Assembly: GCA_009602725.1 (NCBI GenBank)
Contig: WELB01000225.1
Location: 30,499 to 44,340 of the forward strand
Source: Spirogloea muscicola
Taxonomy: Eukaryota > Streptophyta > Zygnematophyceae > Spirogloeales > Spirogloeaceae
DNA: 13,842 nt
Reading direction: 5' to 3'
The notes below the pieces were generated by a model, which was not told where the DNA came from, ran no database searches, and saw nothing but the letters and a program-made list of their open reading frames with translations. Positions within the stretch are counted from its first letter, which is position 1. Each line of letters starts with the position of its first letter. Shown here in pieces: positions 7,645-13,842 of this stretch. Made by a program: the position numbers and the translations under genes.

Positions 7645-7790
7645 ATGGCCACTGCCGATCAGCGCAGCAGCCATCAGCAGCAGCTGGTAAGCTCCGTCGG
7701 CTCCATCAAGGAGCTCTTGTACAGGACCTCAAAGATTGTCAGCTCGTTTTCCACGCTCGCCGCACCCCCTCCTAGTGCTTTTACTGAGAG
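7645..7790 (+). CDS. Possible first exon of an unidentified gene
   Basis: An ATG at 7645, 55 nt after the USP stop, opens a 65-codon frame beginning MATADQRSSHQQQLVSSVG, then IKELLYRTSKIVSSFSTLAAP. The first 45 or so residues look like a genuine amphipathic helical N-terminus, whereas the last 15 do not. A splice donor is possible at CTGGATG/GTGGGG (about 7798). No continuation could be joined with confidence, and a retroelement end starts about 150 nt downstream. It may equally be part of the USP 3' UTR. I do not recognise the family. Confidence 0.3.
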
Positions 7791-7939
7791 CTGGATGGTG
7801 GGGCCCGGCAGTGGTCATCAGCAAGCTTGTACGTCTGACTGATTGCCTCGTGCTCGCCTCCAATTGCTATCTTACTAAGCTTGGCAAGCAAGTACTCAAG
7901 AGAAGGGCAAGAACTTTAACACCTGAATATTTATCAGCA

Positions 7940-8440
7940 TGGTGGGCAGGGGCTGTCTATGAGACCGGCTACGCTGTGAAGGTAGCCGAACGGAAGAAGC
8001 TGCACAAGTACAAGGACCACCCGGCGGGTGATACCTTTTACCCCCTGGCCATGGACATCCATGGGTGTTACGGGGGTCGGTGGTCCTCGTTACTTTCGCT
8101 GCTGGCCTCTCAAGCTGACCAGCGGCGCCGGGAGCAGGGTGCTGCCCTTCCCGGTGGCTCGGTGCCTTTGGGTCTGGTGTCCTGCTACCGTATGCGACTG
8201 TCTATGTCCCTGCAGCGCTCCCAAGCGCTTGCTTTGCACCGCCGCGCTGGTCGCGCCCTTGCAGCAGCCTCTGGCTTGCGCAGCGGGGTTGCTCTTCCTC
8301 CCCTCAGCTCATCTGACTTCCTACTGCTGACACGGGGGTATTGAGGGCGCCCTGTCTGCCTAGCCTTTGGCTCCGTCATGAACACCTGTATGCATCTGGC
8401 TGGCATTTCACAGCCGATTCTTTCATATCAGCAGCCGCTT
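7940..8440 (+). pseudogene. 5'-truncated retroelement C-terminus with intact final frame and 3' tail
   Basis: The frame from about 7948 reads AGAVYETGYAVKVAERKKLH, KYKDHPAGDTFYPLAMDIHG, YRMRLSMSLQRSQALALH, RRAGRALAAASG and DFLLLTRGY, with a stop at 8341-8343. It aligns end to end with the copies at 3392-3735 (+) and 3263-2820 (-). Upstream the frame continues to 7736, but the similarity stops near 7945, the likely truncation point. The tail hairpin GGCTG/CAGCC is at 8398-8402 and 8411-8415. This is the best-preserved C-terminus in the window. No reverse transcriptase domain remains, so the copy cannot be autonomous. Confidence 0.73.
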
Positions 8441-8633
8441 TCTTTTTCTATGTTAGTCAGCAAGCCTGCATGTCGTGCCTGCACGTATAGCGCTCACTAC
8501 GCGTCGTCCACACCTGGAACTTCACCTACGGACCCAGGACTCTGCCTGACTAGCAGCAGCCTGCCCTGCATGGCCTCGCTACCAGGTCAGCAGGCATGCA
8601 AAGAATGTGGCAATGAGCGTCACCACACACAAA
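8441..8633. other. Gap between the retroelement tail and the repeat at 8634
   Basis: No gene, hairpin or long repeat is visible. GCAAAGAATGTGGC near 8597-8610 matches GCAAAGAATGTGGCTACAT near 4471-4488 inside the 133-bp element, so this part may belong to a rearranged copy of it. Confidence 0.35.
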
Positions 8634-8725
8634 GAGAGAAGGCGCGCGGGGCGCATGAAAGGGAGGCCAATTCAAGCCAACACATTGTTCAGGCAGAGTC
8701 CAGTGCAACTAAACAAGGCTACATA
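8634..8725. repeat. Second, diverged copy of the short insertion element
   Basis: AGAAGGCGCGCGG...GCGCATGA...GGCCAATTCAAGCCAACACA, TTGTTCAGGCAGA and GGCTACAT correspond in order to 4374-4488. It differs by substitutions and by loss of the internal GCAAAGAATG block. The AATG duplication is not evident here. Its presence at an unrelated site supports the view that the 133-bp insert is a dispersed mobile repeat. Confidence 0.75.
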
Positions 8726-8759
8726 ATAGGGAGATCTAACAAAGGTGCCTAAGGTGACA

Positions 8760-8784
8760 TCAGTACCCACGGGTGAGCACAAAA
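8760..8784 (-). mobile_element. Terminal codons of another retroelement copy, minus strand
   Basis: Read on the minus strand, 8784-8760 encodes SFVLTRGY-stop, the terminal signature of the family, immediately outside the left arm of the long palindrome. Only about eight codons can be matched. Similarity of the short element at 8634-8725 to the insert in the minus-strand tail at 4374-4506 fits a minus-strand tail lying to the left of this stop. Chance similarity cannot be excluded for so short a match. Confidence 0.4.
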
Positions 8785-9214
8785 CTGTCTGCTGGAAGGT
8801 CTCCCCCTGGCACGGGCCTCGAAGCAGTGGCTGTCGTCAACCTGCCACTTGCCCCAGGACCGCCCTCGCGTGCAACAACCCGATTGCTAGTTGCAAAGAC
8901 CAGCAACTGCTGCATGACTCCAAGGCGACAGTACGACCTGAAGTCTTCTCTCTTAACGGCGGCCAGGCTATGCGCTACCCCGCGTTCTTCGGCCGCCGGC
9001 TTCCGTTCCATGCCGAAGAACGCGGGGGTAGCGTATAGCCTGGCCGCCGAGAAGACTCCAGGTCGTACTGTCGCCTTGGAGTCATGCAGCAGTTGCTGGT
9101 CTTTGCAACTAGCAATCGGGTTGTTGCGCGCGAGGGCGGTCCTGAGGCATGTGGCAGGTTGACGACAGCCACTGCTTCGAGGCCCGTGCCAGGGGGGGAC
9201 CTGCCAGCAGACAG
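8785..9214. repeat. Long imperfect palindrome, two arms of about 205 bp
   Basis: The left arm (8785-8993) and right arm (9012-9214) are reverse complements over their whole length, with a few substitutions and small indels, around an 18-nt spacer (8994-9011). The centre is CGCGTTCTTCGGC...GCCGAAGAACGCG. The outer ends are CTGTCTGCTGG and CCAGCAGACAG. Because the arms mirror each other, both strands show similar open frames, and I regard neither as a gene. The transcript would fold into a long hairpin, as MITE-like foldback elements and small-RNA precursor loci do. No target duplication was identified. Confidence 0.88.
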
Positions 9215-9220
9215 CTTGCT

Positions 9221-9906
9221 TGCGGAGAGACCCGTCCGCAGATTCCTCGGCGGAGATCCGCCTGCAGCGGCGACTGCGGCGGTCGCGCAAGGGAGGGGCA
9301 GGCAGGTTCCAGCCGCGGTATACGACTCGTCTCGCGCAAGTGAAGACTGCCTCCTCGCCTCACTCTCTCCCTCACTCCCGCGTGGCCACCCGGGCCCCGA
9401 GCGCTGGCCTGCTCGCGGCGCGCGCCGGACCCTCGCCGGCGGCTGCGACGGCGGCGGCGCTGGGCCGCTCTCCGACGGGGGACTTGCGGAGAGACAGCCT
9501 TTCTCCCTCTAGCCAACGCTACAATGACGCTATGCGCCCGGGCTTGACATGCAGGTCTCATGCCGCTGGCCTGCCCTCCTTCACGTCAAACTCCACCCCA
9601 CTCAACAGCAGTGTCCACAGGAGCCAGAAAGCTGGGGTAAGGCTTGGCCCCAGCTGGAGCAACGCCATCACCAATGGACATGCAGCAATGCAGCTCAGTG
9701 CATGCCAGACGCAGCGGCAGCTGGCGTAGCAAGGCACGCCGTCACCATTGAACCTCCACCTTGATTGCAGCACTGAGTATGTCAAGGGTTCTAAGGGCTC
9801 GAGTGTTGAGCGACAGAGGCAGAACAATGCCCTCCTACACCCATATGGTCAGGTTCTGATGACTGAGCCCAGCCCGTAAGTGTAGACCTTTATTTCTAGA
9901 ATAAAC
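9221..9906. other. Unresolved GC-rich stretch, possibly holding an exon
   Basis: TTGCGGAGAGAC occurs at about 9229 and again at about 9484, so part of the interval may be repeat-derived. A plus-strand frame (9220-9729) contains an Ala/Ser-rich run ending near AGAAAGCTGGG/GTAAGG (about 9637), a good donor-like site. A minus-strand frame (9827-9558) contains a hydrophobic run, LVMALLQLGP then LWTLLLSGVEF. Neither has a family motif I recognise, and both could be chance. From about 9766 to 9906 nothing gene-like is seen. Confidence 0.3.
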
Positions 9907-10062
9907 TACAGTAAAACCTGTCTAAGATTATCCTCCATTAGCTTATATCCTGTATAACGTTATCAGATTCTGGCAAACCGAGTCGGTTTAGTGGCGTAAG
10001 CTTATGATCCTCTATACTTTCATACTTTATATGTTTTTCTCAAATATAAGCTTATACCTATA

Positions 10063-10135
10063 CCGTGCGACGGCGTGCGACCGTGCGACGGTCGTGCGAT
10101 GGCCGTGCGACGGCCGTGCGACCAACCGTGCGACC
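10063..10135 (+). repeat. CCGTGCGA-type minisatellite inside the MITE
   Basis: About seven copies of a GTGCGA core (mostly CCGTGCGACGG with 0-4 nt variation) run in tandem. Next to them is the palindromic CACGTGACGTCACG (10141-10154), which holds E-box-like CACGTG and CRE-like TGACGTCA sites. Whether these attract proteins is unknown. Confidence 0.8.
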
Positions 10136-10162
10136 TGTGTCACGTGACGTCACGCTAAACAC

Positions 10163-10220
10163 TTAACCCCCTAACCCTTAACCCTACCCCTAACCCCTAA
10201 CCCTAGGGATCAGGGGTTAA
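10163..10220. repeat. Telomere-like CCCTAA block inside the MITE
   Basis: About six degenerate units of TAACCC/CCCTAA spacing run from TTAACCCC to AACCCTAGGG (10163-10208). An inverted GGGGTTAA follows at 10213-10220. The unit is nearer TTAGGG than the TTTAGGG typical of plants and many algae. It is interstitial, with unique POP1 exons to its right, so it is not a chromosome end. Confidence 0.75.
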
Positions 10221-10362
10221 GCAGTACCCTGTTTGTCGCTATAACCTCTGTATCGTTATACAAATCTCCCCAACCAACCGCATAAGCTTAGACAGGTTTT
10301 ACTGTAGTGGTTGATGTGTGGGTAGGAATCCACAACGTAGATTCAAGGCTTGAATCCAGATC

Positions 10363-13300
10363 TTAACTAGGCCCTATCCTCAATGGCGCAGTCACGAGTA
10401 CAGTGAGCAATGCAGGGCGATACATAGGGGAACCCGTTTTGCGCACGAGCACCATGATGCTCCGACCACACAGCAGATCGTCGGCCCCCCTGAGACCCGT
10501 CTCGCTCGGCGCAGCTGCTGCTGACTGCAGTGGCCCCAGTCCAGCACACTCTCCGGCACCATTGATCTGGGCATGCAGCATTCGTTGCAGGGCCTGGACT
10601 TCACAATGCGCCACGGAATCACCAGCAGGGCTGCAGTGGCAGCAGCATCGAACGCGCCATCAGCAAGAGGGACGTGCTCGCTTCGCATGGCTTTGGCACT
10701 GCTGGCTGTATCAGCAAAGGCAACGGCGCAACCTTGGCGCTTGCAAGCAAGACATCAAGGGGAGGCAGCAGCTGGAGAGGCATGCACCTGCCACGAGGGG
10801 CCGCCGATGTGACATACCCAACAACCGGCCGCACTGCTGGCTCCAGCATGTCCATGGTCGATGCCACGACGCTGCTGTCAGCAGCATCGGCAACTGCAAG
10901 CTCCCTGCCACTTGCCTCCGCCGCGGCAGGCATGTCGACAGGCGTGGGGTGCTCGGTGGAGGGCAACGGCATTGGCCTAGCGACGACCTTGGCGGTCTTC
11001 AAAGCCCTCCGCTTGCGCTGCGCCTTGGTCGGCGACGCAGGCTGCCGCGCAGGCGCCTCGGCGGCGACCGCGCCCTGCCACCGTGGCGACCTGAGTTGAT
11101 GCAAGGGACCTTTGCTCACCATGTTAGCTGGTCAGCCTAAATGTAAAACACTTAAGCTCTGCATCATTAAGTCCTAAAACCTAATCGATAGCCACAAGGC
11201 ACTGATCCACAAGGCACTGACCAGCGCTGCCATGCGGAGAGGTCGGCGGCAGTCGGCGCAGCCAGCTCCGCTCCCTCCACCGCAGCGCCCCGCCGGGGGA
11301 GTCGGACGAGCACTGGCACCAGTAGTGAGCCTGCTGACGGGGCCGCCAGATCCTTGGCAGCCAATGGCTGCAGCAGCGCGTCGTAAGCCTCGGGTGTGCA
11401 CGCCATGTGCAGCGGCCCGCCGCCGCAGCATAATCCTGGCCAGTCTGGCGGCCGCGGCGGCAGCGCCAGGCGCTTGGACTTGGGCGTTTGCTCGTATGCT
11501 GCGGCGCACTCGGCTGCCCAGGCCATCGCAGTGGCCGTGTACGCTGGGCAGTCAGGGTGGTCGTACGGGAACAGCAGCCGCCCTGCCTGCAGTTCAATCG
11601 CCGAGGTCGGCGCAGCACCGTGAGCGGCAACGGCGACGCAAGGCTGCCATCGCCGGGCAAGGTCCAGCATGTGGCAACTGCTGGCAACACCAGGTCGGTT
11701 TAGGCAGAGATAATAATTACAGATATATGTTAACATAAATATGTAAGGTATATAAGGTGTCAAAGGTCTGTGCAAAGTGACCAACAATCAAGTGGTCAGT
11801 GTTAAGGCACTCACATCAGTATGCAGCCAGCGGCGCTCACGCAGCCCGAGGGCGTGGCAGCCAGCGAGCACAAGCGGCACCCAGAAGGCCATCCCCCACC
11901 CTGCCGGCAGCACCAGAGCCCACCTGAGACACTTATGGTGCCAATTAGCAGCAATAATGGGCATGGATTGAGCACTTAAGAGAGCCGCCTTGGCAGACCA
12001 CAGCTTACGGACCAGTCAGGGCAAGGGCATACCCAGTCAGGCCTGGAGTGGGGCTGGTGATGCGCACGGCAACCACGGGGCATCGGCCAGCAGTGGCCCC
12101 GAGATCGCTGGAGCCGGCGGCAGGCAAGGACGGCGGCAAAGTGGGGCCGTGGAGCGTGGCCAGCCGCCGCCAACGGCGGCGGCGCTCGCACAGAGCCGAG
12201 TCGGGAAGCGGCTGGGGGATGTCCGGCCAGCTCCCGCCGCCGGCCATCGGGCGGCGCGGGGGCGCCCACAGCAGCGCCGCCGCGCTGTCGGACAGAGCAG
12301 GGAGGCTGCAGTCACTGCCTCCGCATCCACTGCCGCCTCCAGGGTCGTTTGCCGCACGCAGCTCGCCACTTCTGACGGCGCCGACGGCCGGCTGGGACAA
12401 CGTGCGGTGCTCGGTGGGGTCCCGAGGGTCGTCCACCTCTGCACCGAGCACAGCACCGGACGGCGCTGACGCCGCCGCTGACCAGATGTCCGGCTCGGTC
12501 GATGCCGGGCGCAGAGCCCGGCGAAGAGCAGCTTCGGCGCCGCTACCCATGACCTCCAGCCGCAGCAGCTCGCGCGCCCGCGACCAGCACTCAACACCGC
12601 CGGCAGAGCCAACCTGCACTGAAGACCGTTATGAAGGCTTAGACAAACCTTCATGGTAAATAAATAGGGGTAATACACAGCAACATGAAGGTACTAAATA
12701 GATTCAGGGCTCATTATGTCCAGATTGGCCACGCACCTGCTCCGCGCAGGTTGCCCCGAGGGCTGCCAACGCGTCGTCATGTGCCGCCACGTGCATCCAG
12801 ACCCATGCTGCCGCGGCGGCTTGGTCGCTGCTGCCGGTGCTAGGTGCTGTGACCGAGGCGGTGGGTGGCCGCCACGCCGCGCTTGCCGGGCTGAGCGCGC
12901 CACGCGGCGCCTCGCGCCAGCGGTGCAGCTGCCCAGCAACGCAGACGTTGCCGCCAGAGTGGCGCATGAGGACCGGCTGGCAGTGTCAGCGCCGCCGTCT
13001 CCAACACGCCCGCCGGGCCTCGGCGGCTGGTCGCCAGCTCACCATGACCGGCAGCTCCCGCGCACCTCGCAGGAATGCCCGCCAGCCTCCGCAGTGGCGG
13101 CTGCCAGCGCCTGGGGCTCCGCAACGACCGCCGCCAGTGCCGCCAGCACGGCCGCCTGGAGCTCAACGCAGCAGGCCGTCACTACCCCAGCAAAACCCAC
13201 CACCGACTTCGGCCGCTGCTGCTGCCGGAGGGGCCAGCCGGCACCTGAGGCCCGTTGAGCTGCAGCGCAACGTAATAGGAGGCGTCGTGCAGCAGCGCCG

Positions 13301-13842
13301 CGCTGCGGGCCTGCCGCAGGAGGGCGCGCGATCCCCGGCCCCTGCCCCACCAGCAGTCTTGAATAATCATATGTGTGATTAAATAGCTCAGTTGGTTAGA
13401 GCAAATGATTGACAGTGTCTGCATAGTCACATGAGATCTGTGTATACATGGCTCAGTTGGTTAGACCCAAGGATTGACGATCCTTGTGTCAGTGGTTCAA
13501 ATCCACGTTTAGACATGCGAGGACTAGGCCATGAACCGGACGCGAGCGGTGGTAGCTGTGAAGGGTTAGTGCCACCATGACTGGCCGTGCTCAAAGTCCA
13601 CCTCGGGCTCTGAACCCCAAGCCCAAGACTTGAACACTGGATCATAAAGTCAGGACTTGTGCGCCAGGACTGCGGTCATGGCGTGCCCACCTGCCGGAGA
13701 CGCCCGCAGCCAGGCGGTGGCCCCACAGGGACGCCATGGCGAAGCGCTTGGCGTGCCAGACATGCGTCTCCAGCCGCGCCAGCTTGTCGCCGCCGCCGCA
13801 GCCGCCGCCGCCGCCGCCGCCGCTGCGGAGGTCGCGGAGCTC
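10363..13842 (-). CDS. POP1: POP1, RNase P/MRP protein subunit; 3' nine exons, 5' end outside the window
   Basis: Exons on the minus strand, in order: 13842-13691, 13341-13245, 13155-13066, 12976-12737, 12613-12033, 11923-11815, 11586-11222, 11090-10788 and 10630-10363. They join in phase to 734 codons plus TAA, with every intron GT-AG. Landmarks, numbered from the first codon in the window, are ETHVWHAKRFAM (25-36), HDASYYVALQLNGPQ (69-83), AAWRPP and WVWMHVAA (about 171-178), LLRLEVMG (209-216), LVLPAGWGMAFW (390-401, the POPLD signature), LLFPYDHPDC (427-436), VVGYVTS, and VLVRKTGSPMYRPAL (706-720). POP1 is the large scaffold subunit of the nuclear RNase P and RNase MRP complexes, which mature pre-tRNA 5' ends and pre-rRNA. 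The stretch between WGHRL and GRGRGSR is short, and poly-Gly precedes the first motif. The last eight codons overlap retroelement-like sequence. Exon 3/4 boundaries are the least certain. Confidence 0.95.
10366..10390. mobile_element. Retroelement-tail fragment overlapping the POP1 C-terminus
   Basis: CCCTATCCTCAATGG at 10372-10386 is identical to the motif following the hairpin at 188-202 and 633-647, and is continued by GCGCAG where those copies have GCGAGC with one extra G. On the minus strand it supplies the last POP1 codons (APLRIGPS). The match is short, so this rests on a single 15-nt identity plus weak flanking similarity. Confidence 0.45.
13384..13402 (+). pseudogene. tRNA D-arm fragment in POP1 intron
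   Basis: TAGCTCAGTTGGTTAGAGC is a perfect tRNA D-arm (GCTC/GAGC) and A box. TTGAC follows at 13409-13413, where an anticodon loop would lie, but no anticodon or T stem can be drawn. It lies 66 nt upstream of the fuller tRNA-like sequence and looks like a decayed sister copy. Confidence 0.55.
13442..13515 (+). tRNA. tRNA-Val(GAC)-like sequence, probably a pseudogene
   Basis: The spacing of a canonical cloverleaf is complete. Acceptor is 13442-13448 with 13508-13514 (5 of 7 paired), D stem 13451-13454 with 13464-13467 (3 of 4), anticodon stem AAGGA/TCCTT 13469-13473 with 13481-13485 (5 of 5), loop TTGACGA with anticodon GAC at 13476-13478. The variable loop is 5 nt, and the T stem 13491-13495 with 13503-13507 (4 of 5) encloses loop TTCAAAT. 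Four mismatched pairs argue for a pseudogene or the head of a tRNA-derived SINE. Nuclear tRNA-Val normally carries AAC, CAC or TAC, so GAC hints at an organellar or bacterial-type ancestor. It is antisense within the POP1 intron 13690-13342. Confidence 0.6.
13516..13690. other. Remainder of the POP1 intron
   Basis: No open frame or stable structure stands out. The intron's donor (GTGGGC, 13690 reading down) and acceptor (GGGGCAG, ending at 13342) flank it and the tRNA-like sequences. GACTTGAACACTGG (about 13626-13639) loosely resembles an inverted tRNA T-arm, but is too weak to annotate. Confidence 0.4.
13788..13824. repeat. Trinucleotide repeat encoding poly-Gly in POP1
   Basis: A GCC run, interrupted once by GCA and closing in GCT, reads on the minus strand as seven Gly, Cys, then three Gly, between ELRDLRS and DKLARLETHVW. 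It is in frame. Such tracts vary in length and are common in GC-rich algal coding sequence. Confidence 0.8.

Larger units (their letters stand above)
9907..10306. mobile_element. Pogo/Emigrant-like MITE with TA target duplication
   Basis: CAGTAAAACCTGTCTAAG (9909-9926) is perfectly inverted as CTTAGACAGGTTTTACTG (10287-10304). Flanking TA dinucleotides (9907-9908 and 10305-10306) are the target duplication expected of Tc1/mariner/pogo elements. The terminal CAGTAAAACC resembles, from memory, the ends of the Emigrant/Lemi1 pogo-like elements of plants. Subterminal TGTATAACG motifs (about 9951 and, inverted, about 10251) extend the symmetry. At 396 bp with no open frame it is non-autonomous and depends on a transposase from elsewhere. 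It is AT-rich at its ends, unlike its neighbours, and carries a minisatellite and telomere-like repeats inside. Confidence 0.87.

Noticed and set aside
8760-9290. A 176-codon minus-strand open frame
   Set aside because: It spans the long palindrome, so its halves mirror each other and the plus strand reads almost the same peptide. Only its last eight or so codons match the retroelement C-terminus.
10163-10220. True chromosome end (telomere)
   Set aside because: The CCCTAA-like units are degenerate, only about 45 bp long, enclosed within the MITE ends, and followed by a gene.
10403-11140. Plus-strand open frame of 245 codons
   Set aside because: The minus strand here holds the POP1 C-terminal exons, with VVGYVTS and VLVR...YRPAL. 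The plus frame has no motif.
12048-12659. Plus-strand open frame of 203 codons, and others opposite POP1
   Set aside because: They are antisense to a POP1 exon that carries recognisable family motifs on the minus strand. Composition is typical of antisense GC-rich code.
1-13842. CRISPR array, riboswitch, bacterial operon or prophage
   Set aside because: There are no regularly spaced identical repeats with unique spacers. Genes are intron-split and eukaryotic in type.

Overview
The window reads as nuclear DNA of a GC-rich green alga or a close relative. The two real genes have short GT-AG introns (about 84-376 nt), Ala/Gly-rich GC-biased exons and plant/algal-type products. Around and between them lies sequence littered with fragments of retroelements and small DNA transposons. 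There is no bacterial operon structure and no CRISPR array.

Layout. (1) 1 to about 4830 is a graveyard of 3' ends of one non-LTR retrotransposon family. At least five fragments retain the C-terminal coding end, typically closing on a Leu-Thr-Arg-Gly-Tyr-stop signature, followed by a 3' tail with a GGGCTGG/CCAGCCC hairpin. The best copy (3390 to 2820, minus) still shows a CCHC-like knuckle, an HN..RD motif and a PD-(D/E)XK-like core, which suggests a restriction-like-endonuclease LINE. One minus-strand tail carries a 133-bp insertion whose empty site is preserved 600 bp away. (2) 5103-7590 (+) is an eight-exon gene for a 383-residue protein of two tandem universal stress protein (USP) domains. 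The two halves have the same intron phases at matching places. (3) 7590-9900 holds a possible orphan exon, another retroelement end (about 7940-8440), a roughly 430-bp palindrome (8785-9214) and unresolved GC-rich sequence. (4) 9907-10306 is a complete TA-flanked, pogo/Emigrant-like MITE containing a CCGTGCGA minisatellite and a telomere-like CCCTAA block. (5) 10363-13842 (-) is the 3' nine exons (734 codons plus stop) of POP1, the large protein subunit of RNase P/MRP. Its 5' end lies beyond the right edge. One POP1 intron contains a tRNA-Val(GAC)-like sequence on the opposite strand.

The two genes converge on the repeat-rich interval 7590-10360 and show no functional link. USP proteins bind nucleotides and act in stress responses; POP1 is the scaffold of the tRNA/rRNA processing ribonucleases. 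All exon models were derived by eye from splice-site phase and family motifs and have not been checked against transcripts.
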